Source: Hyphomicrobiaceae bacterium (GTDB taxonomy: Bacteria > Pseudomonadota > Alphaproteobacteria > Rhizobiales > Hyphomicrobiaceae). Taken from it: 5,511 bases of DNA. Below, one piece after another: positions 1 through 5,430 of this stretch (position 1 is its first letter; each line of letters starts with the position of its first letter). The translations under genes were made by a program, and so were the position numbers. Where the stretch lies: positions 1 to 5,511 of the forward strand of contig JANYHP010000642.1 of the NCBI GenBank assembly GCA_025359005.1, in the 5' to 3' direction. Under the pieces are notes generated by a model. That model did no database searches, was not told the DNA's origin, and saw only the letters and a list, made by a program, of their open reading frames with translations.

Positions 1-77
1 TAGTGTAGCTTTTGCATCTGACGTTTGGTTGCGAGCCAGGCCGAGGGCGGGTACCAAACGTCAGATGCGCTACACTA
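1..77. repeat. Large imperfect inverted repeat (25-bp arms, 23-base centre)
   Basis: The right arm (53-77) is the exact reverse complement of positions 1-9 plus 14-29. The left arm differs only by an extra TTTT at 10-13. The arms are separated by a GC-rich centre (30-52). Both outer ends read inward as TAGTGTAGC and the inner halves contain CATCTGACGTTTGGT. The left arm begins at the window edge, so the true repeat may be longer. No T-run follows the right arm, so a rho-independent terminator for rightward transcription is unlikely. Candidate roles are a paired operator for a dimeric repressor such as a TetR-family protein encoded to the left, or a miniature transposable element with TA-bounded ends. 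The structure is seen directly; its role is inference. Confidence 0.85.
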
Positions 78-174
78 GAGACATCATTGACTGAGTGAGG
101 CGTTCAACGCGCCCTAGTTGATACCTGCCAAACCGCACCACCGATCAACCAAGGCGCGGCGCCACACCAGCACC

Positions 175-179
175 AAGGG
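175..179 (+). promoter_or_regulatory. Possible ribosome binding site for the NTF2-like gene
   Basis: AAGGG lies 11 bases before the ATG at 191, a slightly long but usable spacing. It is the main support for the upstream start over the ATG at 239, which has no purine-rich stretch at normal distance. Confidence 0.35.
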
Positions 180-190
180 CCAGAAATGCG

Positions 191-706
191 ATGACCCCAA
201 TGCGCTCCGCATCAGCAGAGACAGCCCGGTCGCTGCTGATGATCATCAGGGAACGCGTGCTGCTCTCCGTCTTTGCAATGCTCTGTGTCCTGCCCGGACC
301 GAGCGCGAAAGCGGACACAGCATCCGACGTCCGAGCCCTGTACCAGCAGTTCGTCACGGCGCAGAACGCTGGCGATCTGGCGACGGTGCGCTCGCTCTTG
401 TCCGACAAAGCCGACTTCCTGTGGGTCACCGACGGCATCGCCGTATGGGGACGCGACGCGACGATCGAGCGGATGAGCCTATTCCAGAAATCCGAAATCT
501 GGCGGGTCGAACCTAGCCTCGATAAGTCCCGGACCGTCGAACTGGGATCGGACGTGGCGATCTTTCATCTGCCGCTGGCTCTTGTCATCGGCTCGTCATC
601 ACCAGGCCCAAGTCGCCTCAAGTTCCTGGTAGAAGTCGTCTGCCACAAGACAGCGGCCGGCTGGCGCATCGCAGCGCTTCTGACGACCACGGAAAAGGGT
701 GAGTAG
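191..706 (+). CDS. Probable exported NTF2-like/SnoaL-fold (DUF4440-type) small protein
   Basis: The product is 171 residues from the first ATG. A hydrophobic stretch (about residues 23-36) followed by the A-x-A motif AKA (39-41) looks like a secretion signal, so the mature protein would begin near Asp42 and lie in the periplasm. The mature part has the small NTF2-like layout: an N-terminal helix with DVRALYQQFVTAQNAGDLATV (split here as residues 46-66), a region where these families often bind ligand (DFLWVTDG, 75-82), then beta strands ending in GWRIAALLTT (157-166). The family includes enzymes and binding proteins, and no catalytic residues can be assigned. The start is uncertain. The ATG at 191 has AAGGG at 175-179, 11 bases upstream. 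An ATG at 239 (Met17) would give a neater 25-residue signal peptide but has no clear ribosome binding site. It stands alone, codirectional with the LysR gene but about 320 bases from it. Fold assignment is by pattern only; specific function is unknown. Confidence 0.72.
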   Translation: MTPMRSASAETARSLLMIIRERVLLSVFAMLCVLPGPSAKADTASDVRALYQQFVTAQNAGDLATVRSLLSDKADFLWVTDGIAVWGRDATIERMSLFQKSEIWRVEPSLDKSRTVELGSDVAIFHLPLALVIGSSSPGPSRLKFLVEVVCHKTAAGWRIAALLTTTEKGE

Positions 707-886
707 TGCCAGTTTCCGCAGCGTACACGTCAACTGCCGCATGAGACGTCGATCCCCCGCCGGCACCCAAACCCATCATGAGTGCAGCATACCTTTTTGT
801 GCCGAACGAGATCCGTGGGCCAAACAGCAAACGGATGTGCCGCATCATGCATTTGTCCGGGATGAAGCGCCGGCGTTGAATTGCTA

Positions 887-911
887 TGACGATCCTGTCG
901 CAGCGATGTCA
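887..911. promoter_or_regulatory. Weak dyad upstream of the LysR gene, possible autoregulatory site
   Basis: TGAC-GATC at 887-894 faces GAT-GTCA at 905-911 around a 10-base centre. The left arm has one extra base. LysR-type regulators commonly bind interrupted dyads of the ATC-N9-GAT kind upstream of their own genes. This one has ATC-N10-GAT and sits 115 bases before the chosen ATG. It is a single weak match and may be chance. Confidence 0.2.
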
Positions 912-1015
912 CGCCGCGCGTTCCGTTGCAAGCAAAGCCGCGGCAAACAACGCCTGGAGAAGAGCCGTGAGCGCCCACATCGACACCACGCTTTCGGGTC
1001 TGCCGAGGACCGTGC

Positions 1016-1020
1016 GGAGA
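1016..1020 (+). promoter_or_regulatory. Ribosome binding site that sets the LysR start
   Basis: GGAGA ends six bases before the ATG at 1027, good Shine-Dalgarno spacing. The alternative ATG at 1033 and the far-upstream ATG at 886 are less well placed. Confidence 0.65.
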
Positions 1021-1026
1021 GCCGCC

Positions 1027-1947
1027 ATGGAAATGCATGAAATCCGCTATTTTCTAGCGGTCTGCGACTCGCTCAATTTCACGCGCGCAGCCGAGCACTG
1101 CAACGTCTCCCAACCATCCCTGACACGCGCAATTCAGGTCCTCGAAGCCAAGTTGGCCGGTGGACCCCTCATCAACCGGGAACGCGGAAAAACGCATTTG
1201 ACAGAACTCGGGCGCCTTATGGAGCCCTACTTCCGCGAGATGCTCGCCAACGCGGACGAAGCGCTGTCCACAGCACGCAACTATGCCAATGCTGCATCGG
1301 GGACGTTAAAGCTGGGCCTCATGTGCACGATCGGACCGGCCAGAATGATTGCTCTCTTGGCCAGCCTCCGAAATCTTTATCCGCAGATCCGCTTGCAACT
1401 GCTCGATGGAGCGGCCGCCACACTCTACGATCAGCTGGTCAGCGGCGAGTTGGACGCGGCGATCTTCTGTCGTCCTGACCCGCTCGACGAGGCTCTGCAC
1501 TTCATGCCGCTCTATCGCGAGCGCTTCATGGTGGCCTTTTCTCCCGGCCATCCGTGGACCGATCGCGAGACCATCTCATTGAGCGACCTGCACGGACAGG
1601 CCTATCTCAACAGGATCAGCTGCGAGTACAATGATCATATCGATGCCGTGATGGCCAAGCAGGGCGTCGTGCCGGTATACCCCTATGAAAGCGAGCGTGA
1701 CGACTGGATTCAGTCGATGATCATGAGCGGGTTTGGCTGCACGACAATACCTGAATTCGCCATTACGATCCCCGGCCTGCCCTCGCGTCCGCTGGTCGAC
1801 CCCGAGGTCTACCGAACCGTCAACCTGGTCACCGTGCGCGGTCGCCCGCACGGACCTGCGGTGGGCGCCCTCGTGCACGTGGTGAAAAAACATGTCTGGC
1901 GGGACTCACCACGATCAGCGGACACACAGACGCCCGCCGGAACATGA
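1027..1947 (+). CDS. LysR-family transcriptional regulator
   Basis: From the ATG at 1027 the product is 306 residues, the normal size for LysR-type regulators. Starting at 886 would add 47 residues with no family resemblance. The N-terminal winged helix-turn-helix is clear: EIRYFLAVCDSLNFTRAAEHC (5-25, in two pieces with the turn) leading to NVSQPSLTRAIQVLE (26-40) and THLTELGR (56-63). The usual LGxxLFxR after the recognition helix is altered here to LAGGPLINR (43-51). A linker helix (about 64-90) joins a two-lobed effector domain (about 92-290), with GTLKLGL opening the first lobe and FMVAFSPGHPW (167-177) and GFGCTTIPEF (235-244) typical of the second. Six cysteines are present (13, 25, 100, 148, 199, 238). 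Cys199, in ISCEYNDH, sits where OxyR-like proteins carry the peroxide-sensing cysteine, but there is no second cysteine nine residues on. Its target and inducer are unknown. The patatin gene lies 170 bases downstream on the same strand and is a possible target or simply a neighbour. Confidence 0.93.
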   Translation: MEMHEIRYFLAVCDSLNFTRAAEHCNVSQPSLTRAIQVLEAKLAGGPLINRERGKTHLTELGRLMEPYFREMLANADEALSTARNYANAASGTLKLGLMCTIGPARMIALLASLRNLYPQIRLQLLDGAAATLYDQLVSGELDAAIFCRPDPLDEALHFMPLYRERFMVAFSPGHPWTDRETISLSDLHGQAYLNRISCEYNDHIDAVMAKQGVVPVYPYESERDDWIQSMIMSGFGCTTIPEFAITIPGLPSRPLVDPEVYRTVNLVTVRGRPHGPAVGALVHVVKKHVWRDSPRSADTQTPAGT

Positions 1948-2117
1948 CCGCTCTGTGTCCAAGCGCGACCAGTGACCCCGCGGACAGCCGACCACCCGCA
2001 CGGCGCCGAACGCGGCTCGCGCGGCTGCGGCGGCGCTGCGTGCGCGATCTGGCTTGGCAGCATCTGTCATGGAACCGGGCTCAGAATTTTAATGTTGGAA
2101 CGTAATTCGAGGACGCG
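1948..2117. other. Gap between the LysR and patatin genes
   Basis: This 170-base gap is very GC-rich in its first two thirds (repeated GCGGC-type runs around 2011-2046) and turns AT-richer just before the patatin start (AGAATTTTAATG at 2083-2094). The spacing and the AT-rich patch suggest the patatin gene may have its own promoter, but no -35/-10 pair with proper spacing could be identified. A TTGGCA at 2054-2059 does not fit a sigma-54 site because the -12 GC is absent. Confidence 0.4.
2109..2113 (+). promoter_or_regulatory. Ribosome binding site of the patatin gene
   Basis: GAGGA ends four bases before the ATG at 2118. The spacing is on the short side but the match is good, and no other start fits the N-terminus better. 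Confidence 0.55.
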
Positions 2118-3182
2118 ATGGCCAAGAACGAACAACGGACTGCCAAGCATGCCAAATCGTTGAATATCGCGCTGCAAGGCGGTGGCTCGCATGGCGCCTT
2201 CACATGGGGCGTGCTCGACAGGATTTTCGAGGACGGGCGGATCTGGATCGAAGCGATCTCCGGCACCAGCGCCGGGGCGATGAATGCAGTCGTCGCCGCG
2301 CAAGGCATGTACGATGGCGGTGGAGCCGGCGCGCGGGCAGAACTTGAGCGCTTTTGGCGCGCTGTCTCCAAGTCCGGAGAAAACAGCCCGATCCGCCGAA
2401 ACGCCATCGACAAGCTGCACGGCAACTGGTCGCTCGATATGTCGCCCGGCTACGTCTGGATGGACATGCTGAGCCGCATCGCATCGCCCTACGACACCAA
2501 TCCGCTGCGCATCAACCCGCTGCGTGCGCTGGTCGAGGAGTTCATCGACTTCCAGAAGGTCCGCGATTGCGCAGACATGCCGATTTTCATCTCGGCGACC
2601 AACGTCGAAACCGGCCGGGTCCGCATCTTCCAGCGCGAAGAAATCACCGTCGACGTGGTCATGGCCTCGGCATGTCTGCCATCCGTGTTCCATGCCGTCG
2701 AGATCGATGGAATACCCTATTGGGACGGCGGCTTCATGGGCAACCCGGTGCTGTCTCCCTTTATCGACCAAAGCCCCAGCAGTGACATTGCCATCGTGCA
2801 GATCAATCCGGTGGAGCGAAAAGGCACGCCCCGCACGGCACGCGACATCCAGAACCGCGTCAACGAAATCACGTTCAACGCGTCGCTGCTCAAAGAGCTG
2901 CGCACAATCGAACTGGTTGACAGATTACTCGAGACGGGCCGGCTGTCGGGCAACGAATTCAGGCGCATGAACGTGCATATTATCGAGGCTACCGAAGCCA
3001 TGAACAATTTGGGGGCCTCATCGAAAATGAATTCGGAATGGGACTTCCTGGTCCACCTCAAGGATATCGGACGCGCCGCCGCCGCACAGTGGATCGAACG
3101 GCACTTCAACGACATCGGCGAACGATCGACGGTTGATCTTCGCGCCATGGTCGACGACTTTGGGTCGAATGCAAAACGCTAG
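2118..3182 (+). CDS. Patatin-like phospholipase (serine lipid acyl hydrolase)
   Basis: The product is 354 residues with all hallmarks of the bacterial patatin family, which hydrolyses acyl esters of phospholipids or other lipids through a Ser-Asp dyad. The oxyanion-hole loop GGGSHG is at 21-26. The nucleophile elbow GTSAG is at 49-53 (Ser51). The conserved SACLPSVFHAVEIDG stretch (184-198) leads into YWDGG, with the catalytic Asp at 203. After a short basic start (KNEQRTAKHAKS) the domain begins at LNIALQGGG; there is no signal peptide or membrane span, so the enzyme is probably cytoplasmic or peripherally membrane-bound. Residues from about 235 to 354 form a mostly helical C-terminal part seen in the longer bacterial members. 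Both catalytic residues are present, so it should be active, but the substrate cannot be told from sequence. Roles suggested for relatives include membrane phospholipid turnover and storage-polymer or lipid metabolism. It ends 90 bases from the convergent MaoC-like gene. Confidence 0.94.
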   Translation: MAKNEQRTAKHAKSLNIALQGGGSHGAFTWGVLDRIFEDGRIWIEAISGTSAGAMNAVVAAQGMYDGGGAGARAELERFWRAVSKSGENSPIRRNAIDKLHGNWSLDMSPGYVWMDMLSRIASPYDTNPLRINPLRALVEEFIDFQKVRDCADMPIFISATNVETGRVRIFQREEITVDVVMASACLPSVFHAVEIDGIPYWDGGFMGNPVLSPFIDQSPSSDIAIVQINPVERKGTPRTARDIQNRVNEITFNASLLKELRTIELVDRLLETGRLSGNEFRRMNVHIIEATEAMNNLGASSKMNSEWDFLVHLKDIGRAAAAQWIERHFNDIGERSTVDLRAMVDDFGSNAKR

Positions 3183-3272
3183 TTGCGTGGGGCCAGCACG
3201 GCACTGGAGCCATTAAGTCGCAATCGGCATCTGCCGAAGCGGCACGCACCGTGATCGGCCGGCGGCGCGCGG
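3183..3272. other. Convergent intergenic gap, with short palindrome at 3224-3237
   Basis: Ninety bases separate the stops of two converging genes, where a bidirectional terminator would be expected. The best dyad is TCGGCA-TC-TGCCGA (3224-3237), without a flanking T-run on either strand, so it is at most a weak terminator. The rest (about 3256-3274) is GC-rich with no clear structure. Confidence 0.3.
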
Positions 3273-3743
3273 CTACACAGACAGCGTCGCGTCCGGCCGT
3301 CCGGCCATCAGGCGCAACGGCGTATAGAGCAGCACCACGCCACCATGCTGGTTGCGTACCGTGTTGCGCGTGCGCACGAGGCCGCGCCCCTTTGACGTGG
3401 CGCGAGCCTCGGTGATCTCGATTTCGACCGACACGGTGTCACCGGCGACGACAGGGCCTTTGACGTCCAAGTCAGTGTGCAGGAAGGCGAGGCCGGTGCC
3501 ATGCCCCGTGCCGGCCAGCGCCAAGCCTTCAGCCACGGCGTAGACGAGCGCGGCCGGCGCCGCAAACCCCTGCATGGCGGAGTGCTTGCGACGGTATTCG
3601 TCGTCCGTGAACAGCGGCTCGACGAAGCCGACAATGTTGCAGAACGCGGTGATATCGTGGGCGTGGATCGTGCGACCGTAGGTGCGGAAGTGATCGCCGA
3701 CCTTGAGATCCTGCCAGTAAAAGCCGTGGCCGAGCAGTTTCAT
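3273..3743 (-). CDS. MaoC-like hot-dog fold protein lacking the canonical hydratase residues
   Basis: From the ATG at 3743 the product is 156 residues, the usual size of single-domain MaoC proteins. AAAGG (3755-3751) lies seven bases upstream. The frame stays open to an upstream start at 3797, but that adds 18 residues outside the family. The order is typical: FYWQDLKVGDHFRTYGRTI (8-26), the helix region HDITAFCNIVGF (29-40), a central hot-dog helix (QGFAAPAALVYAVAEGLAL, 58-76), and the strand with VKGPVVAGDTVSVEIEI (94-110). R-specific enoyl-CoA hydratases carry D-x-N-P-x-H in the first segment; here the matching stretch is GFVEPLFTD (39-47), so Phe40 and Phe45 replace the catalytic Asp and His, and Glu42 the Asn. 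The protein may therefore bind an acyl-CoA or related thioester without the standard hydration, or use other residues. It is the last gene of a minus-strand run behind prmB and a small basic protein. Actual substrate and activity are unknown. Confidence 0.88.
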   Translation of the reverse strand: MKLLGHGFYWQDLKVGDHFRTYGRTIHAHDITAFCNIVGFVEPLFTDDEYRRKHSAMQGFAAPAALVYAVAEGLALAGTGHGTGLAFLHTDLDVKGPVVAGDTVSVEIEITEARATSKGRGLVRTRNTVRNQHGGVVLLYTPLRLMAGRPDATLSV

Positions 3744-3750
3744 GAGAATG

Positions 3751-3755
3751 CCTTT
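3751..3755 (-). promoter_or_regulatory. Ribosome binding site that sets the MaoC-like start
   Basis: On the minus strand AAAGG lies seven bases before the ATG at 3743. This favours that start over the one 54 bases further upstream. Confidence 0.6.
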
Positions 3756-3821
3756 GGAAAAGACCGCTGGGTCTGCGGTGACAGAGTGTCGGCGCACGCG
3801 ATCGGCCGCACTGGGGGAGCA

Positions 3822-3998
3822 TCAATCGTGTTTTGGGCGATCGCCTTTGACCGCAGGCTCGAGTGGGGCCGGCTCGTGCGCGGGCTCGGCGTCATCGGCG
3901 TCACGGCCGCGCGTCTGTGTTTTGCGGCGTTTGAGGTTGGCGCGCAACGCGTCGGCCCGCCGTTCTGTCTTCACGCGCATCTCGGTAGGGTCGGCCAT
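3822..3998 (-). CDS. Small basic conserved-type hypothetical protein
   Basis: The product is 58 residues from the ATG at 3998. A TTG at 4010 in the same frame would add MKRP; neither start has a well-spaced ribosome binding site (AAGG at 4017-4014 is two bases from the TTG and 14 from the ATG). The first half is strongly basic and probably one helix, with RRADALRANLKRRKTQTRGR at 13-32. The second half is acidic and proline-rich (about 33-50), ending in KGDRPKHD, and is likely disordered. Small proteins with a similar ALRANLKRRK-type segment are familiar as short hypothetical proteins in Rhizobiales; I know of no assigned function. The basic helix could contact nucleic acid or a ribosomal partner, but that is speculation. 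It lies 42 bases after prmB and 78 before the MaoC-like gene, all codirectional, so it is probably cotranscribed. Opposite-strand open frames here lack recognisable domains. Confidence 0.65.
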   Translation of the reverse strand: MADPTEMRVKTERRADALRANLKRRKTQTRGRDADDAEPAHEPAPLEPAVKGDRPKHD

Positions 3999-4040
3999 GG
4001 GGCGTTTCAAGACCTTGTAGACGGTTCAGCTTCAGCGGCG

Positions 4041-5024
4041 TCAGGGGCGGCGCGATGTCTTCGCCGGCTTGGTCTTGGCTTTGCCGAGACCGGATCGCTT
4101 GCCGGGGCTCCCCATGTCACCTTGAAATGCTGCGGCTGGCAACGCGAAAACCTCGCCATGGCTCAAGGCTGTGTCGAACCATAGAAAGGGCAGCATCGGG
4201 AATTCAGCCTCGAGGGTGGCGCGGCCCTGCCCGACTTCGACCACCAGCAGCCCCTCCGGCGCCAGATGACGCCCGGCCGCGGCGAGAATACGGCGAACGA
4301 GATCCATGCCGTCGTCGCCGCCGAGATGGGCGAGCACCGGTTCCGCCTTGTGCTCAGCGGGAAACCGCGCCACCGCTGCGGCCGTCACGTAGGGCGGGTT
4401 CGACACGATCAGATCGAAGCGCGCAAGCCTGCCACCCGACAGCAGATCGCCTTCGACCAGGGTGACGCGATCGGCAAGGGCGTGGCTCTTCACGTTCTGA
4501 GCCGCGACCGCGAGGGCATCGCGCGAGATGTCGACTGCCGTGACTTCGGCTGCGGGAAACAGATGCGCCGCCACGATGGCGAGACAGCCCGACCCGGTGC
4601 AGATGTCGGCGACGCTGGACGGCGGACCATCGAGGCCGAACGGCAGACCGCCCTCAGCCTCGGCGTCGAGCATCAATTCCGCGATGAACGAGCGCGGCAC
4701 GATCACCCGCTCGTCGACATAGAACCGATGCGATCCAAGATAGGCCGAGTGCGTCAGGTAGGCCGAGGGCTTGCGCGTGACAACCCGGGTCTCGATGACG
4801 GCGGACAACTGCGTCCGCTCCGCGCGCGTCAGGCGGGCATCGAGCCAGGGCTCCAGGCTGTCGATCGGCAGGTGCAAAGTCTCGAGCAGAAGAAAGGCGG
4901 CGTCATCGAGAGCGGTGGTGGTGCCGTGACCGAAGGCGAGCCCCGCCTCACGGAAGCGCGAGACGGCAAAGCGCAGGAAGTCGCGCAGCGTGATCAGCTC
5001 GGAGAGCTGGGTGGTCTCGGACAC
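4041..5024 (-). CDS. prmB: Ribosomal protein L3 N5-glutamine methyltransferase PrmB
   Basis: The product is 327 residues and is predicted to transfer a methyl group from S-adenosylmethionine to a glutamine side chain of ribosomal protein L3 during ribosome assembly in the cytoplasm. The N-terminal helical substrate-binding domain spans about 1-105. The PrmB-type linker AYLTHSAYLGSHRFYVDERV (88-107) and IVPRSFIAEL (108-117) separates it from the release-factor enzyme PrmC. The Rossmann-like methyltransferase domain follows, with SAM-binding motif VADICTGSGCLAI (138-150), an acidic residue after strand 2 (AVDIS, 163-167), the glutamine-binding NPPY at 209-212, and GGDDGMDLVRRIL (235-247). The C-terminal 27 residues form a Lys/Arg-rich tail (KRSGLGKAKTKPAKTSRRP) that makes the protein longer than the roughly 310-residue E. 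coli enzyme and may help bind rRNA. The start is GTG, supported by GAGG seven bases upstream (5035-5032). It is the first gene of the minus-strand run. Confidence 0.93.
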   Translation of the reverse strand: MSETTQLSELITLRDFLRFAVSRFREAGLAFGHGTTTALDDAAFLLLETLHLPIDSLEPWLDARLTRAERTQLSAVIETRVVTRKPSAYLTHSAYLGSHRFYVDERVIVPRSFIAELMLDAEAEGGLPFGLDGPPSSVADICTGSGCLAIVAAHLFPAAEVTAVDISRDALAVAAQNVKSHALADRVTLVEGDLLSGGRLARFDLIVSNPPYVTAAAVARFPAEHKAEPVLAHLGGDDGMDLVRRILAAAGRHLAPEGLLVVEVGQGRATLEAEFPMLPFLWFDTALSHGEVFALPAAAFQGDMGSPGKRSGLGKAKTKPAKTSRRP

Positions 5025-5031
5025 GGCGACG

Positions 5032-5035
5032 CCTC
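5032..5035 (-). promoter_or_regulatory. Ribosome binding site supporting the GTG start of prmB
   Basis: GAGG on the minus strand ends seven bases before the GTG at 5024, which makes this non-ATG start credible. Confidence 0.6.
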
Positions 5036-5161
5036 ATGCTGGGGAACGCGGGGGGCAGCGGGGCCCAGCGCGCATGGATACACAGGCGCCGACGAGGTGT
5101 CACGCGGACGTCGCACGGCACCAGCAGTCCTCACTGTGGCCGAAGGATGCCTCGGTTGTAG

Positions 5162-5193
5162 GGTGCAATAGGCCTCTTTGGCCGTATTGCACC
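5162..5193. repeat. Palindromic hairpin, copy 1
   Basis: Stem arms are GGTGCAATA (5162-5170) with TATTGCACC (5185-5193), and GGCC (5171-5174) with GGCC (5180-5183), with a five-base loop and one bulge. It is the more perfect of the two copies. Confidence 0.85.
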
Positions 5194-5236
5194 GCCCCCA
5201 GGACACGTCGACCAACGCTGAAACCTCGCTCGCCCC

Positions 5237-5268
5237 GGTGCAATACGCCCGAAGTGGGCACTTGCACC
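5237..5268. repeat. Palindromic hairpin, copy 2 (inverted)
   Basis: Arms GGTGCAA (5237-5243) and TTGCACC (5262-5268) enclose GCCC (5247-5250) and GGGC (5256-5259) around a five-base loop, with a small internal loop between the two stems. Confidence 0.8.
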
Positions 5269-5302
5269 CTACAGGTCGAAACCAACCCGCCGCTGAAAAA
5301 GG

Positions 5303-5315
5303 TGTGTAATTTCAC
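5303..5315 (+). repeat. TGTGTAATnnCAC direct repeat, copy 1
   Basis: TGTGTAATTTCAC here and TGTGTAATCCCAC at 5418-5430 match at 11 of 13 positions, 115 bases apart in the same orientation. They may be binding sites for the same protein upstream of a gene outside the window, or chance. Confidence 0.35.
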
Positions 5316-5351
5316 ATTGAGACTTGCTGGCACGACACACAGAAAACACCC

Positions 5352-5368
5352 GCGCCGCGTCACGGCGC
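5352..5368. terminator. GC-rich stem-loop, possible minus-strand terminator
   Basis: GCGCCG (5352-5357) pairs exactly with CGGCGC (5363-5368) around a CGTCA loop. Read on the minus strand, the stem is followed by GGGTG and then TTTT, a weak resemblance to a rho-independent terminator for transcription entering from the right. On the plus strand no T-run follows. It could equally be an unrelated hairpin. Confidence 0.25.
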
Positions 5369-5417
5369 CTCCGATTAAGTTTGAATTAATGGCAACCATG
5401 TTAAAAGGTAGGTAAGC

Positions 5418-5430
5418 TGTGTAATCCCAC
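5418..5430 (+). repeat. TGTGTAATnnCAC direct repeat, copy 2
   Basis: This is the partner of the motif at 5303-5315. It lies just downstream of the AT-rich patch with TTGAATTAATGG (5380-5391) and TTAAAAGG (5401-5408), which looks more like regulatory than coding DNA. Confidence 0.35.

Larger units (their letters stand above)
707..1026. other. Intergenic region without a convincing gene
   Basis: These 320 bases separate the NTF2-like gene from the LysR gene. Open frames occur on both strands, but their products are Arg/His/Cys-rich, have no recognisable domain and no good ribosome binding site. The LysR frame stays open back to 886, but the extra 47 residues do not look like part of the family. 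The only structure I noted is a dyad at 887-911. No sigma-70 or sigma-54 promoter could be called with confidence. Confidence 0.6.
5157..5273. repeat. REP/BIME-like doublet: two inverted palindromic hairpins with outer inverted repeat
   Basis: Two 32-base palindromes face each other. The first (5162-5193) folds as GGTGCAATA-GGCC around a TCTTT loop with one bulged G at 5184, giving 13 base pairs. The second (5237-5268) is an inverted copy, 26 of 32 bases identical after reverse complementing, with a 7-bp outer and 4-bp inner stem. The outermost 12 bases (TGTAGGGTGCAA, 5157-5168, and its exact reverse complement, 5262-5273) bracket the whole unit. One pair of differences between the copies (positions 11 and 21 of the palindrome) is compensatory, so the stem is kept. 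Bacterial repeats of this design are usually dispersed in many intergenic copies, mobilised by RAYT-type proteins, or affect mRNA ends; copy number here cannot be seen. Confidence 0.85.

Noticed and set aside
87..120. Possible sigma-70 promoter starting with TTGACT before the NTF2-like gene
   Set aside because: The -35 match is good, but no acceptable -10 box lies 16-18 bases downstream.
118..516. Plus-strand open frame overlapping the NTF2-like gene
   Set aside because: It starts at TTG, its product is very Arg/His-rich, and the overlapping frame at 191-706 shows a signal peptide and a fold pattern.
2054..2070. Possible sigma-54 promoter beginning TTGGCA before the patatin gene
   Set aside because: The -12 GC dinucleotide is missing at the required spacing (TC is found instead).
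2067..2771. Minus-strand open frame of 234 codons opposite the patatin gene
   Set aside because: The plus-strand patatin has a complete set of family motifs, and the antisense product is His/Asp/Arg-rich with no domain.
3477..4184. Plus-strand open frame of 235 codons opposite the MaoC-like and small basic genes
   Set aside because: It spans three genes and their gaps on the opposite strand and shows no domain. The MaoC-like gene is clearly real.
4266..5171. Long open frame on the plus strand opposite prmB
   Set aside because: It mirrors a clear prmB gene on the other strand. Its product has no recognisable domain, and high-GC genes routinely leave such open antisense frames.
5303..5316. 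CRP/FNR-like site TGTG-N6-CACA
   Set aside because: The half sites are two bases closer than in the TGTGA-N6-TCACA consensus, and no gene with a matching promoter is visible.
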